Below, piece by piece: positions 9,048 through 18,261 of a DNA stretch of 64,000 nucleotides. A program made the translations under genes and the position numbers. Positions within the stretch are counted from its first letter, which is position 1, and every line of letters begins with the position of its first letter. The notes beneath the pieces were generated by a model. The model saw nothing but the letters and a program-made list of their open reading frames with translations. It did no database searches and was not told the origin of the DNA. This DNA comes from Eudoraea chungangensis (GTDB lineage Bacteria > Bacteroidota > Bacteroidia > Flavobacteriales > Flavobacteriaceae): NCBI RefSeq assembly GCF_029360665.1, contig NZ_JARDUB010000004.1, positions 496,001 to 560,000 on the forward strand, read 5' to 3'.

Positions 9048-9968
9048 TTATTCAAAGCCAATTTCCTTCAGCCCTTCGTGACTAATTTTGATGGCTTCCA
9101 GCGGTTCCAACCCATCAAGGGTCATGTCTTGTTCTACCATATAGTACAACATTCCTGATCTCTCTTTTTGGTCCAATATGCTGTTGAAGTCAATATTTCC
9201 TTGACCTACTGGGGCAAACCTACCTTGGTCATCCATGTCTTTTACATGCCAAATCTTAAATCTGCCTGGGTATTTATCAAAATATGCAACTGGATCGGCA
9301 CCGGCTTTTGTTACCCAATATAGATCCATTTGAAAATTCACCAATTCTGGATTACAGTTCTCCAATAGATAATCTATAATTACCACTCCATTGTCATTTT
9401 TCATAAATTCAAAATCATGGTTATGGTACAATAATTTTAAACCTGCCTTATTGGCTTTTTCGCCTAAGGTGTCTAAAATTTCAGCTAACTCTGCAGCTGT
9501 ACCTTTCATATTCATAGTCCTGTTTTCCATGTTAAAAGTAAACATGCCCATTGGTGGAACAGGAATGACAAAATATTCAAAACCTGCGGCTTTAACATCG
9601 GCCATCATTTGGTCCGCATTTTCCATAGTCACCGAACCTTGATGCGTGCTGACCGGACTCAGTCCAATTTCGTCCAAATAGGATTTGAATTCTTCTGGAG
9701 CCATTTCATAGAACTTTCCATCGGCATAGCTCGCGGCTTCTATATTTTCGTATCCGGCATCGGCCACAGCCCTCAAGGTTTCTTTGGCATTCTCGCCCAT
9801 AGCATCGCGCACGGTATAGAGGGCCAGGCCCCCAAAATTTTCAACGGCAACTTCTTGTGCTTCCATAGCTTCTGAAGCCTCTTTTGATTTGTCCGCTTTT
9901 TCCTTGCACGAAACGAGAGCTCCACTTATCGCAAATACGAAAATTGAATTTAGGATTAATTTTTTCAT
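9048..9968 (-). CDS. Lipoprotein sugar isomerase/epimerase (xylose-isomerase-like TIM barrel)
   Basis: The chosen ATG at 9968 gives 306 residues starting with a lipoprotein signal (LILNSIFVFAISGALVSC). The longer upstream frame runs into the Nudix gene and would bury the signal. The body is an AP-endonuclease-2/xylose-isomerase-like barrel (PF01261): GGLALYTVRDAMGENAKETLRAVADAGY at the start, LLYHNHDFEF as the metal/substrate strand, NFQMDLYWVTKAGADP with the conserved Asp, and IWHVKDMD near the end. Lipoprotein members of this family are common in Bacteroidota sugar loci, and several take part in 3-keto-sugar or inositol metabolism in the periplasm. Start is 4 bp from the Nudix gene stop, so they are likely cotranscribed. 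Confidence 0.85.
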   Translation of the reverse strand: MKKLILNSIFVFAISGALVSCKEKADKSKEASEAMEAQEVAVENFGGLALYTVRDAMGENAKETLRAVADAGYENIEAASYADGKFYEMAPEEFKSYLDEIGLSPVSTHQGSVTMENADQMMADVKAAGFEYFVIPVPPMGMFTFNMENRTMNMKGTAAELAEILDTLGEKANKAGLKLLYHNHDFEFMKNDNGVVIIDYLLENCNPELVNFQMDLYWVTKAGADPVAYFDKYPGRFKIWHVKDMDDQGRFAPVGQGNIDFNSILDQKERSGMLYYMVEQDMTLDGLEPLEAIKISHEGLKEIGFE

Positions 9969-9972
9969 AGGT

Positions 9973-10797
9973 TTAAATTGTATTTTTAATTGTTTGATGA
10001 GTAATTTCGCTCGAAGCCTTTTGGTCAGTTTGAACGGTTTTGAAACTATACAAATACGGTGCCTTGTGGGCCCCGCCTGCGAACAGCTTCTCATGGCGCA
10101 CTAAAATATCCTTGCTCAACATTTTCCGCTGAAAGGTAGTTCGGCGCAGTTTCTTGCCAAGAATCTCCTCATACACTTTTTGCAATTCTTTCATGGTAAA
10201 CTTTTGCGGTAAAAGCTTCATGCCGACCAATTTCTTGTCAAGGTTATCCCTTAAAATTTCCAATGCTTTTTCGGTTATTTCTTGATGGTCCATCATTAAA
10301 GGAGGCAACTGATCCAGAGGATACCAACTGATGGAATCGGAAAGTTCATCAGGTTTGGGTTCCACATTGTTAAAATTAATTAGAGCATAATAAGCGATGG
10401 AAACGAACCGGTCGAGCATCCAGTAATCATCTTCTACATCATAGTCGTTGGCCTCAAGAATCGTACGCATTATTTCAGGGGCAGACCGTGACGAACTACC
10501 AAAGGTGTGGAACTGTTCCAAATAAATATTATCCAGACCCGTTCGTTCCTTCAAACCCCTCATGACGGCGTCGTCAACATTCTCATTGCGTTTTACAAAA
10601 CCTCCCGGCAGCGCAAAAAATCCGGTATTTTGGTATTCCAAAATAAGAATTTTAAGCTGTTGCCCATTAAAACCAAATATGACGGAGTCATAGGCCAAAT
10701 GGGGCATAAACTCCTCAATTGAAGGTAATTGCTTTTTTTTATTTGGTGCCAAAAAGGATATTTTTTTCAAAAGAAATCTAAAAATCCGTAAAAACAA
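9973..10797 (-). CDS. Nudix-fold transcriptional regulator (NrtR/AraR-like)
   Basis: The 274-residue protein has an N-terminal Nudix domain (about 30-175) and a C-terminal winged-helix domain (about 195-250: KFTMKELQKVYEEILGKKLRRTTFQRKML...HEKLFAG, split here by omission), the layout of NrtR-type regulators. The Nudix box starts normally, GGFVKRNE, but then reads RGLKERTGL where active hydrolases have RExxEExG. The metal-binding glutamates are replaced by Gly and Arg, so it should bind a ligand rather than hydrolyse one. In Bacteroides a member of this family (AraR) senses arabinose. It heads the leftward sugar gene set and diverges from the rightward set at 10972, so it probably controls one or both. 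A shorter start (10707, MPHLAYDSV) is possible. Confidence 0.82.
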   Translation of the reverse strand: MFLRIFRFLLKKISFLAPNKKKQLPSIEEFMPHLAYDSVIFGFNGQQLKILILEYQNTGFFALPGGFVKRNENVDDAVMRGLKERTGLDNIYLEQFHTFGSSSRSAPEIMRTILEANDYDVEDDYWMLDRFVSIAYYALINFNNVEPKPDELSDSISWYPLDQLPPLMMDHQEITEKALEILRDNLDKKLVGMKLLPQKFTMKELQKVYEEILGKKLRRTTFQRKMLSKDILVRHEKLFAGGAHKAPYLYSFKTVQTDQKASSEITHQTIKNTI

Positions 10798-10971
10798 AGT
10801 ATTATTGTAATAAAATGAGACAATAAAATAACGAAGAATTTGGTTTTTTACTTTTAATTACCTCAAATGAAAATATTTAATGATTAATGGCCATATGATT
10901 TCTCGAATATTCCGGATTGTAATCTCAGTAGTAGCTATTGGTTTCTGAGGTTCAACAAAAAATAATTATCT
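10798..10971. promoter_or_regulatory. Divergent control region between Nudix regulator and esterase operon
   Basis: This 174-bp AT-rich gap separates two divergent gene sets and has no coding potential. A GAATATTC palindrome (10905-10912) lies inside it and is a possible but unproven operator half. No clean Bacteroidota TTTG/TAnnTTTG promoter pair stood out. Control by the Nudix regulator encoded next door is inferred from position only. Confidence 0.4.
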
Positions 10972-12018
10972 ATGAACTATATCAAAATTGTAGCCACGAT
11001 ATTACTGGTTAGTTGTTCTATCCTTGTCGGCTATGGGCAGGAAAAAAAAGGTTCAATCGTTCTTGATTCCATTTATTCAGAAAATTTACAAAATAGGTTT
11101 GGTGAGAATTCGACCCGTGGGGTATCGGTATACCTTCCGCCAAACTATGATAAAACTACCGACCGATATCCGGTCATCTACTTTCTACATGGTTTTACGG
11201 CCGATCACACCCTTCTCGAATCGATGACGGAAATTCTTGATTATGCGATTACCGCAAATAAAATTAGACCGTTCATTATGGTAGTGCCGGACCAAAAAAC
11301 TACATATGACGGTAGCTTCTACAGCAATTCAGAGCTTTTCGGAAATTGGGAGGACTTTACAACATTCGATCTTGTCTCTTATATAGACAAGAACTATCGT
11401 ACCATTCCGAACAAGGAAAGTCGGGGCATTACCGGCCATAGTATGGGCGGTTATGGAGCACTTAAAATTGCAATGCACCATCCAGATATTTTTAGCACTG
11501 TCTATGCCATTAGTCCAGGTGCTTTGGCCATTGTGCGAGAATATGGCCCTAATAGTAACACTTTTAAAGAATTATCAACGATTAAAGATTATGATGCGCT
11601 GAACAAAACATACTTTGGAAAAGTCATGGTCGCATTCGGAAGGTCATGGTCTCCGAACCCTGATAAACCTCCCTTTTACTGTGATTTTCCCTTTGAGTAT
11701 GATGATGATGACTTAACCGTTCACCAAGATGTACTAAAAAAATGGCAAGACAACATGCCTTTGCATATGATTGATGACCATATTGAAAACTTACAAAAAC
11801 TCAAGGCCATTAAATTGGATTGGGGCAGAAATGCCGGCGATCGTTTTACCATTCAATGTAAAATGTTCAGTCAGCGCCTGGAGAATGTTGGCATTCAACA
11901 TTTCGCAGAGGAGTATATTGGTACCCATGTAAGTGGAATTTATACGAAAGATGGTCGAATTCCACAGCAGGTACTCCCCTTTTTTGATATGTATTTACAA
12001 TTTGAAACCAAAAACTAA
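10972..12018 (+). CDS. Exported esterase, esterase-D (PF00756) family
   Basis: The 348-residue protein has a signal peptide (about 1-22, ending LVGYGQ) and an esterase-D fold. YPVIYFLHGF forms the oxyanion strand, GHSMGGYGAL carries nucleophile Ser157, and a His in YIGTHVSG near residue 323 is the likely base. This family includes feruloyl esterases, acetylxylan esterases and trehalose mycolyltransferases; in sugar loci the feruloyl or acetyl esterase role is usual. It is the first gene of a rightward set and is followed 12 bp later by a CitMHS transporter, so probably cotranscribed. No carbohydrate-binding module is attached. Confidence 0.82.
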   Translation: MNYIKIVATILLVSCSILVGYGQEKKGSIVLDSIYSENLQNRFGENSTRGVSVYLPPNYDKTTDRYPVIYFLHGFTADHTLLESMTEILDYAITANKIRPFIMVVPDQKTTYDGSFYSNSELFGNWEDFTTFDLVSYIDKNYRTIPNKESRGITGHSMGGYGALKIAMHHPDIFSTVYAISPGALAIVREYGPNSNTFKELSTIKDYDALNKTYFGKVMVAFGRSWSPNPDKPPFYCDFPFEYDDDDLTVHQDVLKKWQDNMPLHMIDDHIENLQKLKAIKLDWGRNAGDRFTIQCKMFSQRLENVGIQHFAEEYIGTHVSGIYTKDGRIPQQVLPFFDMYLQFETKN

Positions 12019-12030
12019 ATTGCAGTAATT

Positions 12031-13332
12031 GTGATATTAACGGTAAGTGTGTTAACCATTGTTCTTTTGCTTTTCTTGATTTTGAGCAAGAAGACTTCTG
12101 CTATTACGGCATTGGTGATTGTTCCTATTTTAGGAGCTTTGGTAGCTGGTTTTGGTCTTGAGACGGCCGATTTTGCCATCACGGGAATCAAGAACATTGC
12201 ACCTGTGGTTGCCATGTTTGTTTTCGCCATTCTTTTTTTTGGTATCCTGACGGATGCCGGTATGTTCGATCCTATTATCGATAAGATTCTAAAATTGGTC
12301 GGTAACAATCCTACCAAAATAACCATAGGTGCTGCAGTTTTGGCCATGATCGTACATTTGGACGGCTCCGGTGCAGTAACCTTTTTAATCGCAATTCCTG
12401 CGATGCTTCCTTTGTTCGAAAAGTTACAAATGGACCGACGTGTTTTGGCATGCGTTGTCGCTTTGGGTGCTGGAACCATGAATTTGGTGCCATGGGGTGG
12501 ACCTACCATTAGGGCTGCAACGGCCTTGCAGGTAGAAATCACCGATTTATATGTTCCTGTGATGATTCCCCAACTATTTGGATTGCTGTTTGTTATTTTG
12601 GTCGCTTGGTACCTAGGCAACAAAGAGTCTAAAAGACTTAAGGTAGCGTTAGAGAAACAGATCAATACAAATTATGCCAGAAAATTATCTGAAGAAGAAA
12701 AGAGTTTAAGACGGCCCAAATTATTTTGGTTCAATATTTTGTTGACCGTATCGGTTATTGCCGTGCTCATTTCTGGAACCATTGCCCCCGCATTGATATT
12801 TATGCTAGGTACCATCATTGCCCTTACTGTCAACTATAGGAAAATTTCAGAACAAAGACTGCGGATCGATGCCCATGCCAAAGCCGCATTGTTGATGGCA
12901 AGTATTTTGTTCGCAGCAGGGGTATTTACGGGTATTATGACCGAATCGGGAATGATTTCCGAGATGGCCAGCGCAGCTGCAGGTGCAATTCCTGCGTCGG
13001 CGGGTAGCCATATTCCCGTGATTATGGCGGTAACCAGTATGCCGTTGAGCTTTGTCTTTGATCCTGATTCTTTTTACTTTGGTTTCCTTCCCATCATTTC
13101 ACAGGTTGCGGGAGAATTGGGCGTGGCTCCTATCGCTGTAGGTCAGGCCGCAATATTGGGTCAGATGACCACCGGATTTCCATTGAGCCCGCTCACGGCC
13201 ACCACCTTTTTGTTGATTGGACTTACCAAAATAGATTTAGCGGATCATCAAAGGTTCACATTTAAATATGCCTTCATGACGACCATAGTAATGACCATAG
13301 TGGCGATTTTATTGAAAACCATACCCCTTTAA
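12031..13332 (+). CDS. CitMHS-family carboxylate:cation symporter
   Basis: This 433-residue polytopic membrane protein has about 12 hydrophobic segments. It opens with ILTVSVLTIVLLLFLILSKKTSAITALVI, interrupted here, as in the citrate-Mg:H+/divalent-anion symporter family (CitMHS, PF03600). Conserved Gly/Asp-rich re-entrant segments include HLDGSGAVTFLIAIPA, GAGTMNLVPWGGPTIRAA and SFVFDPDSFYFGFLP. The start codon is GTG at 12031, 12 bp after the upstream esterase stop; no ATG lies near. It imports a di/tricarboxylate or hydroxy-acid, perhaps an aldonic or uronic acid derivative fitting the neighbouring AtuA pair. The true cargo is unknown. Confidence 0.85.
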   Translation: MILTVSVLTIVLLLFLILSKKTSAITALVIVPILGALVAGFGLETADFAITGIKNIAPVVAMFVFAILFFGILTDAGMFDPIIDKILKLVGNNPTKITIGAAVLAMIVHLDGSGAVTFLIAIPAMLPLFEKLQMDRRVLACVVALGAGTMNLVPWGGPTIRAATALQVEITDLYVPVMIPQLFGLLFVILVAWYLGNKESKRLKVALEKQINTNYARKLSEEEKSLRRPKLFWFNILLTVSVIAVLISGTIAPALIFMLGTIIALTVNYRKISEQRLRIDAHAKAALLMASILFAAGVFTGIMTESGMISEMASAAAGAIPASAGSHIPVIMAVTSMPLSFVFDPDSFYFGFLPIISQVAGELGVAPIAVGQAAILGQMTTGFPLSPLTATTFLLIGLTKIDLADHQRFTFKYAFMTTIVMTIVAILLKTIPL

Positions 13333-13353
13333 TAAACCAATGGACCCAAGTTG

Positions 13354-14703
13354 ATGGCAGTAAATTCAAAAAAAATAGTTCGTATAGGTTCTGGGGCCGG
13401 ATATTCCGGAGATCGTATCGAGCCTGCAGTTGAACTTGCCAAAAAAGGCAAACTTGACTATTTGGTGTTCGAGTGTCTTGCTGAAAGAACGATTGCTCTT
13501 GCGCAACTGAGAAAACTCAATGACCCCTCAAAAGGATATGACCCCTTGTTGGAGGAAAGAATGCTAGCCTGTCTTTCTATTTGCACAAAAAACAATGTAA
13601 AGATCATTACCAATATGGGAGCGGCAAATCCGGAAGCAGCTATGTTGAAAGTTGTGGAGATTGCCAAATCCCTGCAGTTACCGCACTTAAAAATCGCTGC
13701 CATCCTAGGTGATGAGCTCACCGAAAAAATTAGGGACGACGAATACAGTTTATTGGAGACCGGCAAACCCTTATCGAGCATTAAGAAGCGGATGGTTTCT
13801 GCAAACGCATATCTTGGGGCTGAACCTATTGTTGAGGCCTTGGTAAATGGAGCTGATGTAGTCATCACAGGTAGGGTGGCCGACCCCTCGTTGTTTTTGG
13901 CCCCTTTAATCAAGGAGTTTAATTGGTCTTTGCAGGATTATAATTTGTTGGGAAAGGGAACCGCTCTCGGTCATCTGATGGAATGTGCGGGACATGTAAC
14001 CGGAGGATATTTTGCAGACCCCGGATACAAGGATGTTCCAAATTTGGAAGATTTGGGCTTCCCAATCGTGGAGGCAAATACCGAAGGGGGCTTTTTTATC
14101 ACAAAATTGAATGATTCCGGTGGAATGGTAACAATGGCTACCTGCAAAGAGCAATTGCTATATGAAATACACGATCCTGTTAAATATTTGACACCGGATG
14201 TCATCGCGGATTTTTCCAAGGTTAAAATCACCGAAATCGAAAAAGATAAAATCCTAATTGAAGGAGCAACAGGTCAAAAGAAGACAGGCAAATTAAAAGT
14301 TTCCATTGGGTACAGGGATGGGTTTATAGGAGAAGGTCAGTTGAGCTATGGAGGTCCTGGGGCTATGGATAGAGCTAGGCTAGGTCTTGAGATTGTTAGA
14401 AAAAGACTTGAAAAATACCAACCTGAAATCGAAGATGTTCGATACGATATTGTTGGGTTTAATTCACTTTACGGGAATCAAATTTCCCATGGTAAGCCCT
14501 ATGAAGTAAGGATGAGGGTGGCGGCACGAACGAGTACAAAAGCAGCGGCCGTAAAAATCGGAAATGAAGTGGAAGCTTTATACACCAATGGCCCTGCAGG
14601 AGGTGGTGGTGCGAAAAAGTCCGTACAAGAGGTAATTGCCGTTCAATCCATTTTGATAGATGAAGAAAAGGTCGTGCCTTCAATAAAGTATAAAATCATT
14701 TAA
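13354..14703 (+). CDS. AtuA-family protein (DUF1446, acyclic terpene utilisation family)
   Basis: The 449-residue cytoplasmic protein begins at ATG 13354 (a TTG immediately upstream is not needed). The N-terminus KKIVRIGSGAGYSGDRIEPAVELAKKG is the AtuA/DUF1446 signature, shown here as family recognition, and later motifs include TNMGAANPEAA, NGADVVITGRVADPSLFLAP and ECAGHVTGGYFADPGYK. The family was named from citronellol/geraniol catabolism, where AtuA takes part in acyl-CoA breakdown, but homologues occur widely beside organic-acid transporters, as here. It abuts the small AtuA-like gene with zero spacing (TAA then ATG), which in other members is fused as a C-terminal domain. Substrate unknown. 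Confidence 0.8.
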   Translation: MAVNSKKIVRIGSGAGYSGDRIEPAVELAKKGKLDYLVFECLAERTIALAQLRKLNDPSKGYDPLLEERMLACLSICTKNNVKIITNMGAANPEAAMLKVVEIAKSLQLPHLKIAAILGDELTEKIRDDEYSLLETGKPLSSIKKRMVSANAYLGAEPIVEALVNGADVVITGRVADPSLFLAPLIKEFNWSLQDYNLLGKGTALGHLMECAGHVTGGYFADPGYKDVPNLEDLGFPIVEANTEGGFFITKLNDSGGMVTMATCKEQLLYEIHDPVKYLTPDVIADFSKVKITEIEKDKILIEGATGQKKTGKLKVSIGYRDGFIGEGQLSYGGPGAMDRARLGLEIVRKRLEKYQPEIEDVRYDIVGFNSLYGNQISHGKPYEVRMRVAARTSTKAAAVKIGNEVEALYTNGPAGGGGAKKSVQEVIAVQSILIDEEKVVPSIKYKII

Positions 14704-15009
14704 ATGAAGTTAAGGGAAATAGCACATTCAAGAACGGGAGACAAGGGGAACATGGTCAATATTTCCGTTATTGCCTATGAACGAAAAGACTATGAACTTT
14801 TACTTCGGGAGGTCACGGCCGAGTGTGTTCAAAGCTATTTTTCGGATAGGGTTACCGGCGAGGTAATACGCTATGAAATTCCTTCTATCGCAGCGCTTAA
14901 TTTTGTGATGCAAGATGCGTTGGGTGGTGGTGTTACCCGTTCCTTATTTTTAGACAAACATGGAAAGTCGTTATCATCCGCACTTTTGGATATGGAACTA
15001 AATCCTTAA
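14704..15009 (+). CDS. Small AtuA-like ferredoxin-fold partner protein
   Basis: The 101-residue protein corresponds to the C-terminal 'AtuA-like ferredoxin-fold' domain that in many organisms is fused to DUF1446. KLREIAHSRTGDKGNMVNIS is the diagnostic opening, and ALNFVMQDALGGGVTRSLFLDKHGK, here described as its middle-to-end segment, completes it. It starts on the base following the AtuA stop codon, so translation is coupled and the two proteins almost surely work together. It has no signal peptide and no cysteines arranged for a cluster, despite the fold name. Confidence 0.8.
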   Translation: MKLREIAHSRTGDKGNMVNISVIAYERKDYELLLREVTAECVQSYFSDRVTGEVIRYEIPSIAALNFVMQDALGGGVTRSLFLDKHGKSLSSALLDMELNP

Positions 15010-15065
15010 AAAAAGTATTCAATTATTATGAAAACATTGAAATGTAAACTTAAACATGCACGAAA

Positions 15066-16691
15066 ATGAAAAAACACGTAACCTTATTGTCGTTTGCAAT
15101 AACCATAATGATGAATCTAAATGCTCAGAACAACTCCTTTCCTGTCCAGGCAAAAACCGAAAACGGAATTATTGAGGGCAATTACAATACCCACACGGGA
15201 ATCCAAACCTATTTCGGGGTTCCTTTTGCTAAATCGCCGATGGGTGAATTGCGATGGAAAGCTCCCCAGCCATTGGATAACTGGAAAGGAGTAAAGGAAA
15301 CCAAAAGTTTTGGACCGCGTCCTATGCAGACCATGGTATTTGGCGATATGAAATCACGCTCCGAGGGAGTGAGCGAAGATTGTCTGTACCTTAACATTTG
15401 GACGCCTACTACCAGAAATATGAAGAATCTTCCCGTACTAGTTTATTTCTATGGTGGCGGTAATGTAGCCGGGGATGCCTCTGAGTACCGGTATGATGGG
15501 GAAAGCATGGCCAAGAAGGGTGTGGTGGTCGTTACAACCAATTACCGATTGAATGTCTTTGGCAATCTGGCGCATCCCGACCTCACTGCGGAGTCTCCCT
15601 ACAAAGCCTCTGGCAACTATGGACAACTAGATCAAAACATGGCATTGCAATGGGTTCAGAAGAATATAAAAGTATTCGGGGGCGACCCTAAAAAGGTGAC
15701 CATAGCGGGGGAATCTGCGGGATCCATCGGTGTTAGTGCCCAAATGGCCTCACCCTTGAGCAAAGATTTAATTGCGGGGGCAATCGGTGAAAGCGGTGCA
15801 GCGATACATCCGACTATGGCACCAATTACTTTGGAGGAAGCGGAAAAGCAGGGGAAGGAATTTTTAGAAAAAGCAGGGTTTAAAAACATTGAGGAATTCA
15901 GAAAGTTACCAACTCGCGACATTTATGAAATCTACAACAAGTCCCAACGTTTCGGATTTCCGATGGTCATTGATGGGTATTTTTTACCAAAATCGCTCCC
16001 TAAAATTTTTGAGGATAAGGAGCAGGCCCAAGTTCCTTTGTTGGTAGGATGGAATTCTGCTGAAATTCCCGGAATGGCTTTCACACAAGGACCTTATTCC
16101 AAAGAAAATTATATGGCCAAGGTCAAGGAGGCCTATCCAGAAAAACATGCCGAAATATTGAAATTATATCCGGGCGGCTCCGAAAAGGAAATCGAACGCT
16201 CTGCCACAGATTTGGCCTCCGATCGGTTTATAGCTTACAGCACTTGGAAATGGTTCGACCTTCATCGAAAGAACAGTGACCAACCCGTGTACCGTTATCT
16301 TTATAGCAAAAAAAGACCTCCACTTCGGGATGGAAACTTAACTTCCGGACTAGCGGGGGGTACTGTGAAAAAGGATGCTGATACGCCTACGATGCCCAAA
16401 CCCATCGGTGCTCCACATGCCGCTGAAATCGAGTACGCCATGGGCAATCTTCATTTGGTGGATGATTATGCCTGGACGGACAATGATTTCAAGACCTCCG
16501 AAACGATGTTGAACTTTTTCGCAAATTTCGTGAAAACAGGCAATCCCAACGGCGAAAATCTACCGGAATGGCCGAGTGCCGAAGCTAATAATACCAATCC
16601 GTCTGTGATGGTCATTGATACCGAAAGTGGCTCAAAAGATGCAGAAAACGATGCCCGATATCTGTTTTTGGATAAGGCTTATAAAAATTGA
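15066..16691 (+). CDS. Type-B carboxylesterase, exported (second copy)
   Basis: The 541-residue product has a signal peptide (1-20, ending NLNAQ) and a complete carboxylesterase domain with classical residues: oxyanion YGGGN (129-133), nucleophile Ser217 in GESAGS, Glu333 in GWNSAEI, His451 in GAPHAAEIEYAMG. It is unlike the other type-B esterase at 5426-7045, whose nucleophile elbow is GQSGGG, so the two probably attack different esters. The stop is 22 bp before the next gene's ATG (16714), and a ribosome reading the two is plausible. Role inferred: removing acyl decorations from plant or algal polysaccharide fragments. Confidence 0.88.
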   Translation: MKKHVTLLSFAITIMMNLNAQNNSFPVQAKTENGIIEGNYNTHTGIQTYFGVPFAKSPMGELRWKAPQPLDNWKGVKETKSFGPRPMQTMVFGDMKSRSEGVSEDCLYLNIWTPTTRNMKNLPVLVYFYGGGNVAGDASEYRYDGESMAKKGVVVVTTNYRLNVFGNLAHPDLTAESPYKASGNYGQLDQNMALQWVQKNIKVFGGDPKKVTIAGESAGSIGVSAQMASPLSKDLIAGAIGESGAAIHPTMAPITLEEAEKQGKEFLEKAGFKNIEEFRKLPTRDIYEIYNKSQRFGFPMVIDGYFLPKSLPKIFEDKEQAQVPLLVGWNSAEIPGMAFTQGPYSKENYMAKVKEAYPEKHAEILKLYPGGSEKEIERSATDLASDRFIAYSTWKWFDLHRKNSDQPVYRYLYSKKRPPLRDGNLTSGLAGGTVKKDADTPTMPKPIGAPHAAEIEYAMGNLHLVDDYAWTDNDFKTSETMLNFFANFVKTGNPNGENLPEWPSAEANNTNPSVMVIDTESGSKDAENDARYLFLDKAYKN

Positions 16692-16713
16692 TTTCCCAGA
16701 AATTCCATCAGAA

Positions 16714-18225
16714 ATGAAAAAAATAGGCTTCTATATTTTACTGCTAAGTGTCGGATTTTCGTCAATGGCCTATGCCCAGACAGTAACTGAAAAACCGAGA
16801 ACCATTGTAACCACCGATGGCGAAATCGACGATGTGGATTCCTTTATTCGGATGCTACTCTATGCCAATGAATTTGAAATCGAAGGGCTGGTTTACAGTA
16901 GCTCCATGTGGCATTACAAGGGGGACGGAAAAGGCACAAAGTTCGTTTCCGAAATGGAAATGACCAAGAAAATGTACGGGGAAAAGACAGATCTGAGATG
17001 GCCGGGGACACAATGGATGCAAGACCTGATCGATGCTTATGAACAGATGCATCCGAATTTAAAACTACACGCCGAAGGATTTCCGACCGCCGACTATTTA
17101 AGAAGTCTTGTCAAGGTCGGGAATATTGATTTTGAAGGAGAAATGGACAAGGATACCGAGGGTTCCGAATTCATCAAGCAGAAATTATTGGATGATGACC
17201 TGACCCCATTATACCTTCAAGTCTGGGGCGGCACCAATACCATTGCGAGGGCCTTAAAATCCATTGAGGGTGAATTCAAGGACACCGATCAATGGAAGGA
17301 AGTCCAAAAGAAAGTCGGTACGAAGGCCATCCTGTTTACCATCATGGATCAAGATGCCACATACAAAAAGTACATCGAAAAGGCATGGCCAGACGTCAAG
17401 GTCTACTACAATTCGGAGCAGTTTTGGGCTTTGGCTTATAATTGGAAAAAAGCGATTCCAAAGGTTTGGCACCAATACCTGCAAGGTGGTTTTATGGGCG
17501 AGCATATCATCAAGGGCCATGGCCCGTTGACCAAGATGTATTACAGTTATGGCGACGGCCAAAAACAAGAGGGAGACAACGAGCACATCCATGGCGACCC
17601 GACCAAGCTCGATAATGCCCAATGGGGCACGTTCGGGAAATATGATTTTATTTCAGAGGGCGATTCCCCGGCATTCTTGCATCTGATCGATGTGGGGTTG
17701 GACAATTTGGAACATCCCGAATACGGTGGATGGGGAGGGAGATTACAGCAATCAAAGACAAATCCCAATCGATGGGAAGATGGCGAGGAAGTGGCGGAGT
17801 ACAATTACCTTTTCCAAAAAATGGACAATGCCTTTCCACAGACCCGTTGGATCGAGGACCTACAACTCGATTTTGCGGCACGCGCCGATTGGGGCGTAAA
17901 ATCGTTTGAGGATGCCAACCATGCCCCTGTCGTAAAATTGAACCATCCCCATCAAATAAATGTCAAGCCCAACGGTACCGTACAACTTAGTGGAAGTGCG
18001 ACTGATCCCGATGGCGATGAACTGATGTATTCATGGTGGCAGTATATAGAAGCCGGTACCTACTCGGGAAAGGTTGAAATTGAAAATGACGATGCACCAG
18101 AAACGACGGTACAGATACCCACTGATATAGAAAAAGGCGAGACCATCCATTTTGTTCTGGAAGTGACGGACGACAAATTTCCGTATATGACCCGCTATCA
18201 GCGTGTGGTTTTGGTAGCGAAATAA
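16714..18225 (+). CDS. Sde182/DUF1593 family secreted protein (nucleoside-hydrolase-like fold)
   Basis: The start at 16714 gives 503 residues with a clean signal peptide (KIGFYILLLSVGFSSMAYAQ). An N-terminal DUF1593 domain (25-340) resembles inosine-uridine nucleoside hydrolases, including the metal-binding-like TTDGEIDDVDSF. The middle holds EGDSPAFLHLIDVGLDN and PEYGGWGGR, conserved in 'cellulose-binding protein Sde182'. The C-terminal domain (410-503), NHAPVVKLNHPHQINVKPN through ATDPDGDELMYSWW, is Ig-like (Sde182_C). The family is repeatedly found in plant-polysaccharide loci. Binding to cellulose was reported for the namesake, while any hydrolase activity remains uncertain. A second, frameshifted copy is at 29080-30509. 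Confidence 0.85.
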   Translation: MKKIGFYILLLSVGFSSMAYAQTVTEKPRTIVTTDGEIDDVDSFIRMLLYANEFEIEGLVYSSSMWHYKGDGKGTKFVSEMEMTKKMYGEKTDLRWPGTQWMQDLIDAYEQMHPNLKLHAEGFPTADYLRSLVKVGNIDFEGEMDKDTEGSEFIKQKLLDDDLTPLYLQVWGGTNTIARALKSIEGEFKDTDQWKEVQKKVGTKAILFTIMDQDATYKKYIEKAWPDVKVYYNSEQFWALAYNWKKAIPKVWHQYLQGGFMGEHIIKGHGPLTKMYYSYGDGQKQEGDNEHIHGDPTKLDNAQWGTFGKYDFISEGDSPAFLHLIDVGLDNLEHPEYGGWGGRLQQSKTNPNRWEDGEEVAEYNYLFQKMDNAFPQTRWIEDLQLDFAARADWGVKSFEDANHAPVVKLNHPHQINVKPNGTVQLSGSATDPDGDELMYSWWQYIEAGTYSGKVEIENDDAPETTVQIPTDIEKGETIHFVLEVTDDKFPYMTRYQRVVLVAK

Positions 18226-18261
18226 ACATTTCTCAAAAAGGATCCTTATTTATACGGTCTA

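Noticed and set aside
12015-12665. 216-codon open frame on the minus strand inside the CitMHS gene
   Set aside because: It is antisense to a clear transporter, rich in Lys/Thr/Ile runs typical of reverse-frame shadows, and has no domain.
13458-13913. 151-codon minus-strand frame inside the AtuA gene
   Set aside because: Shadow of a well-supported gene.
18226-18261. AAGGATCCTT palindrome between convergent genes as a terminator
   Set aside because: The stem is short and without loop or clear T-run; could be chance.
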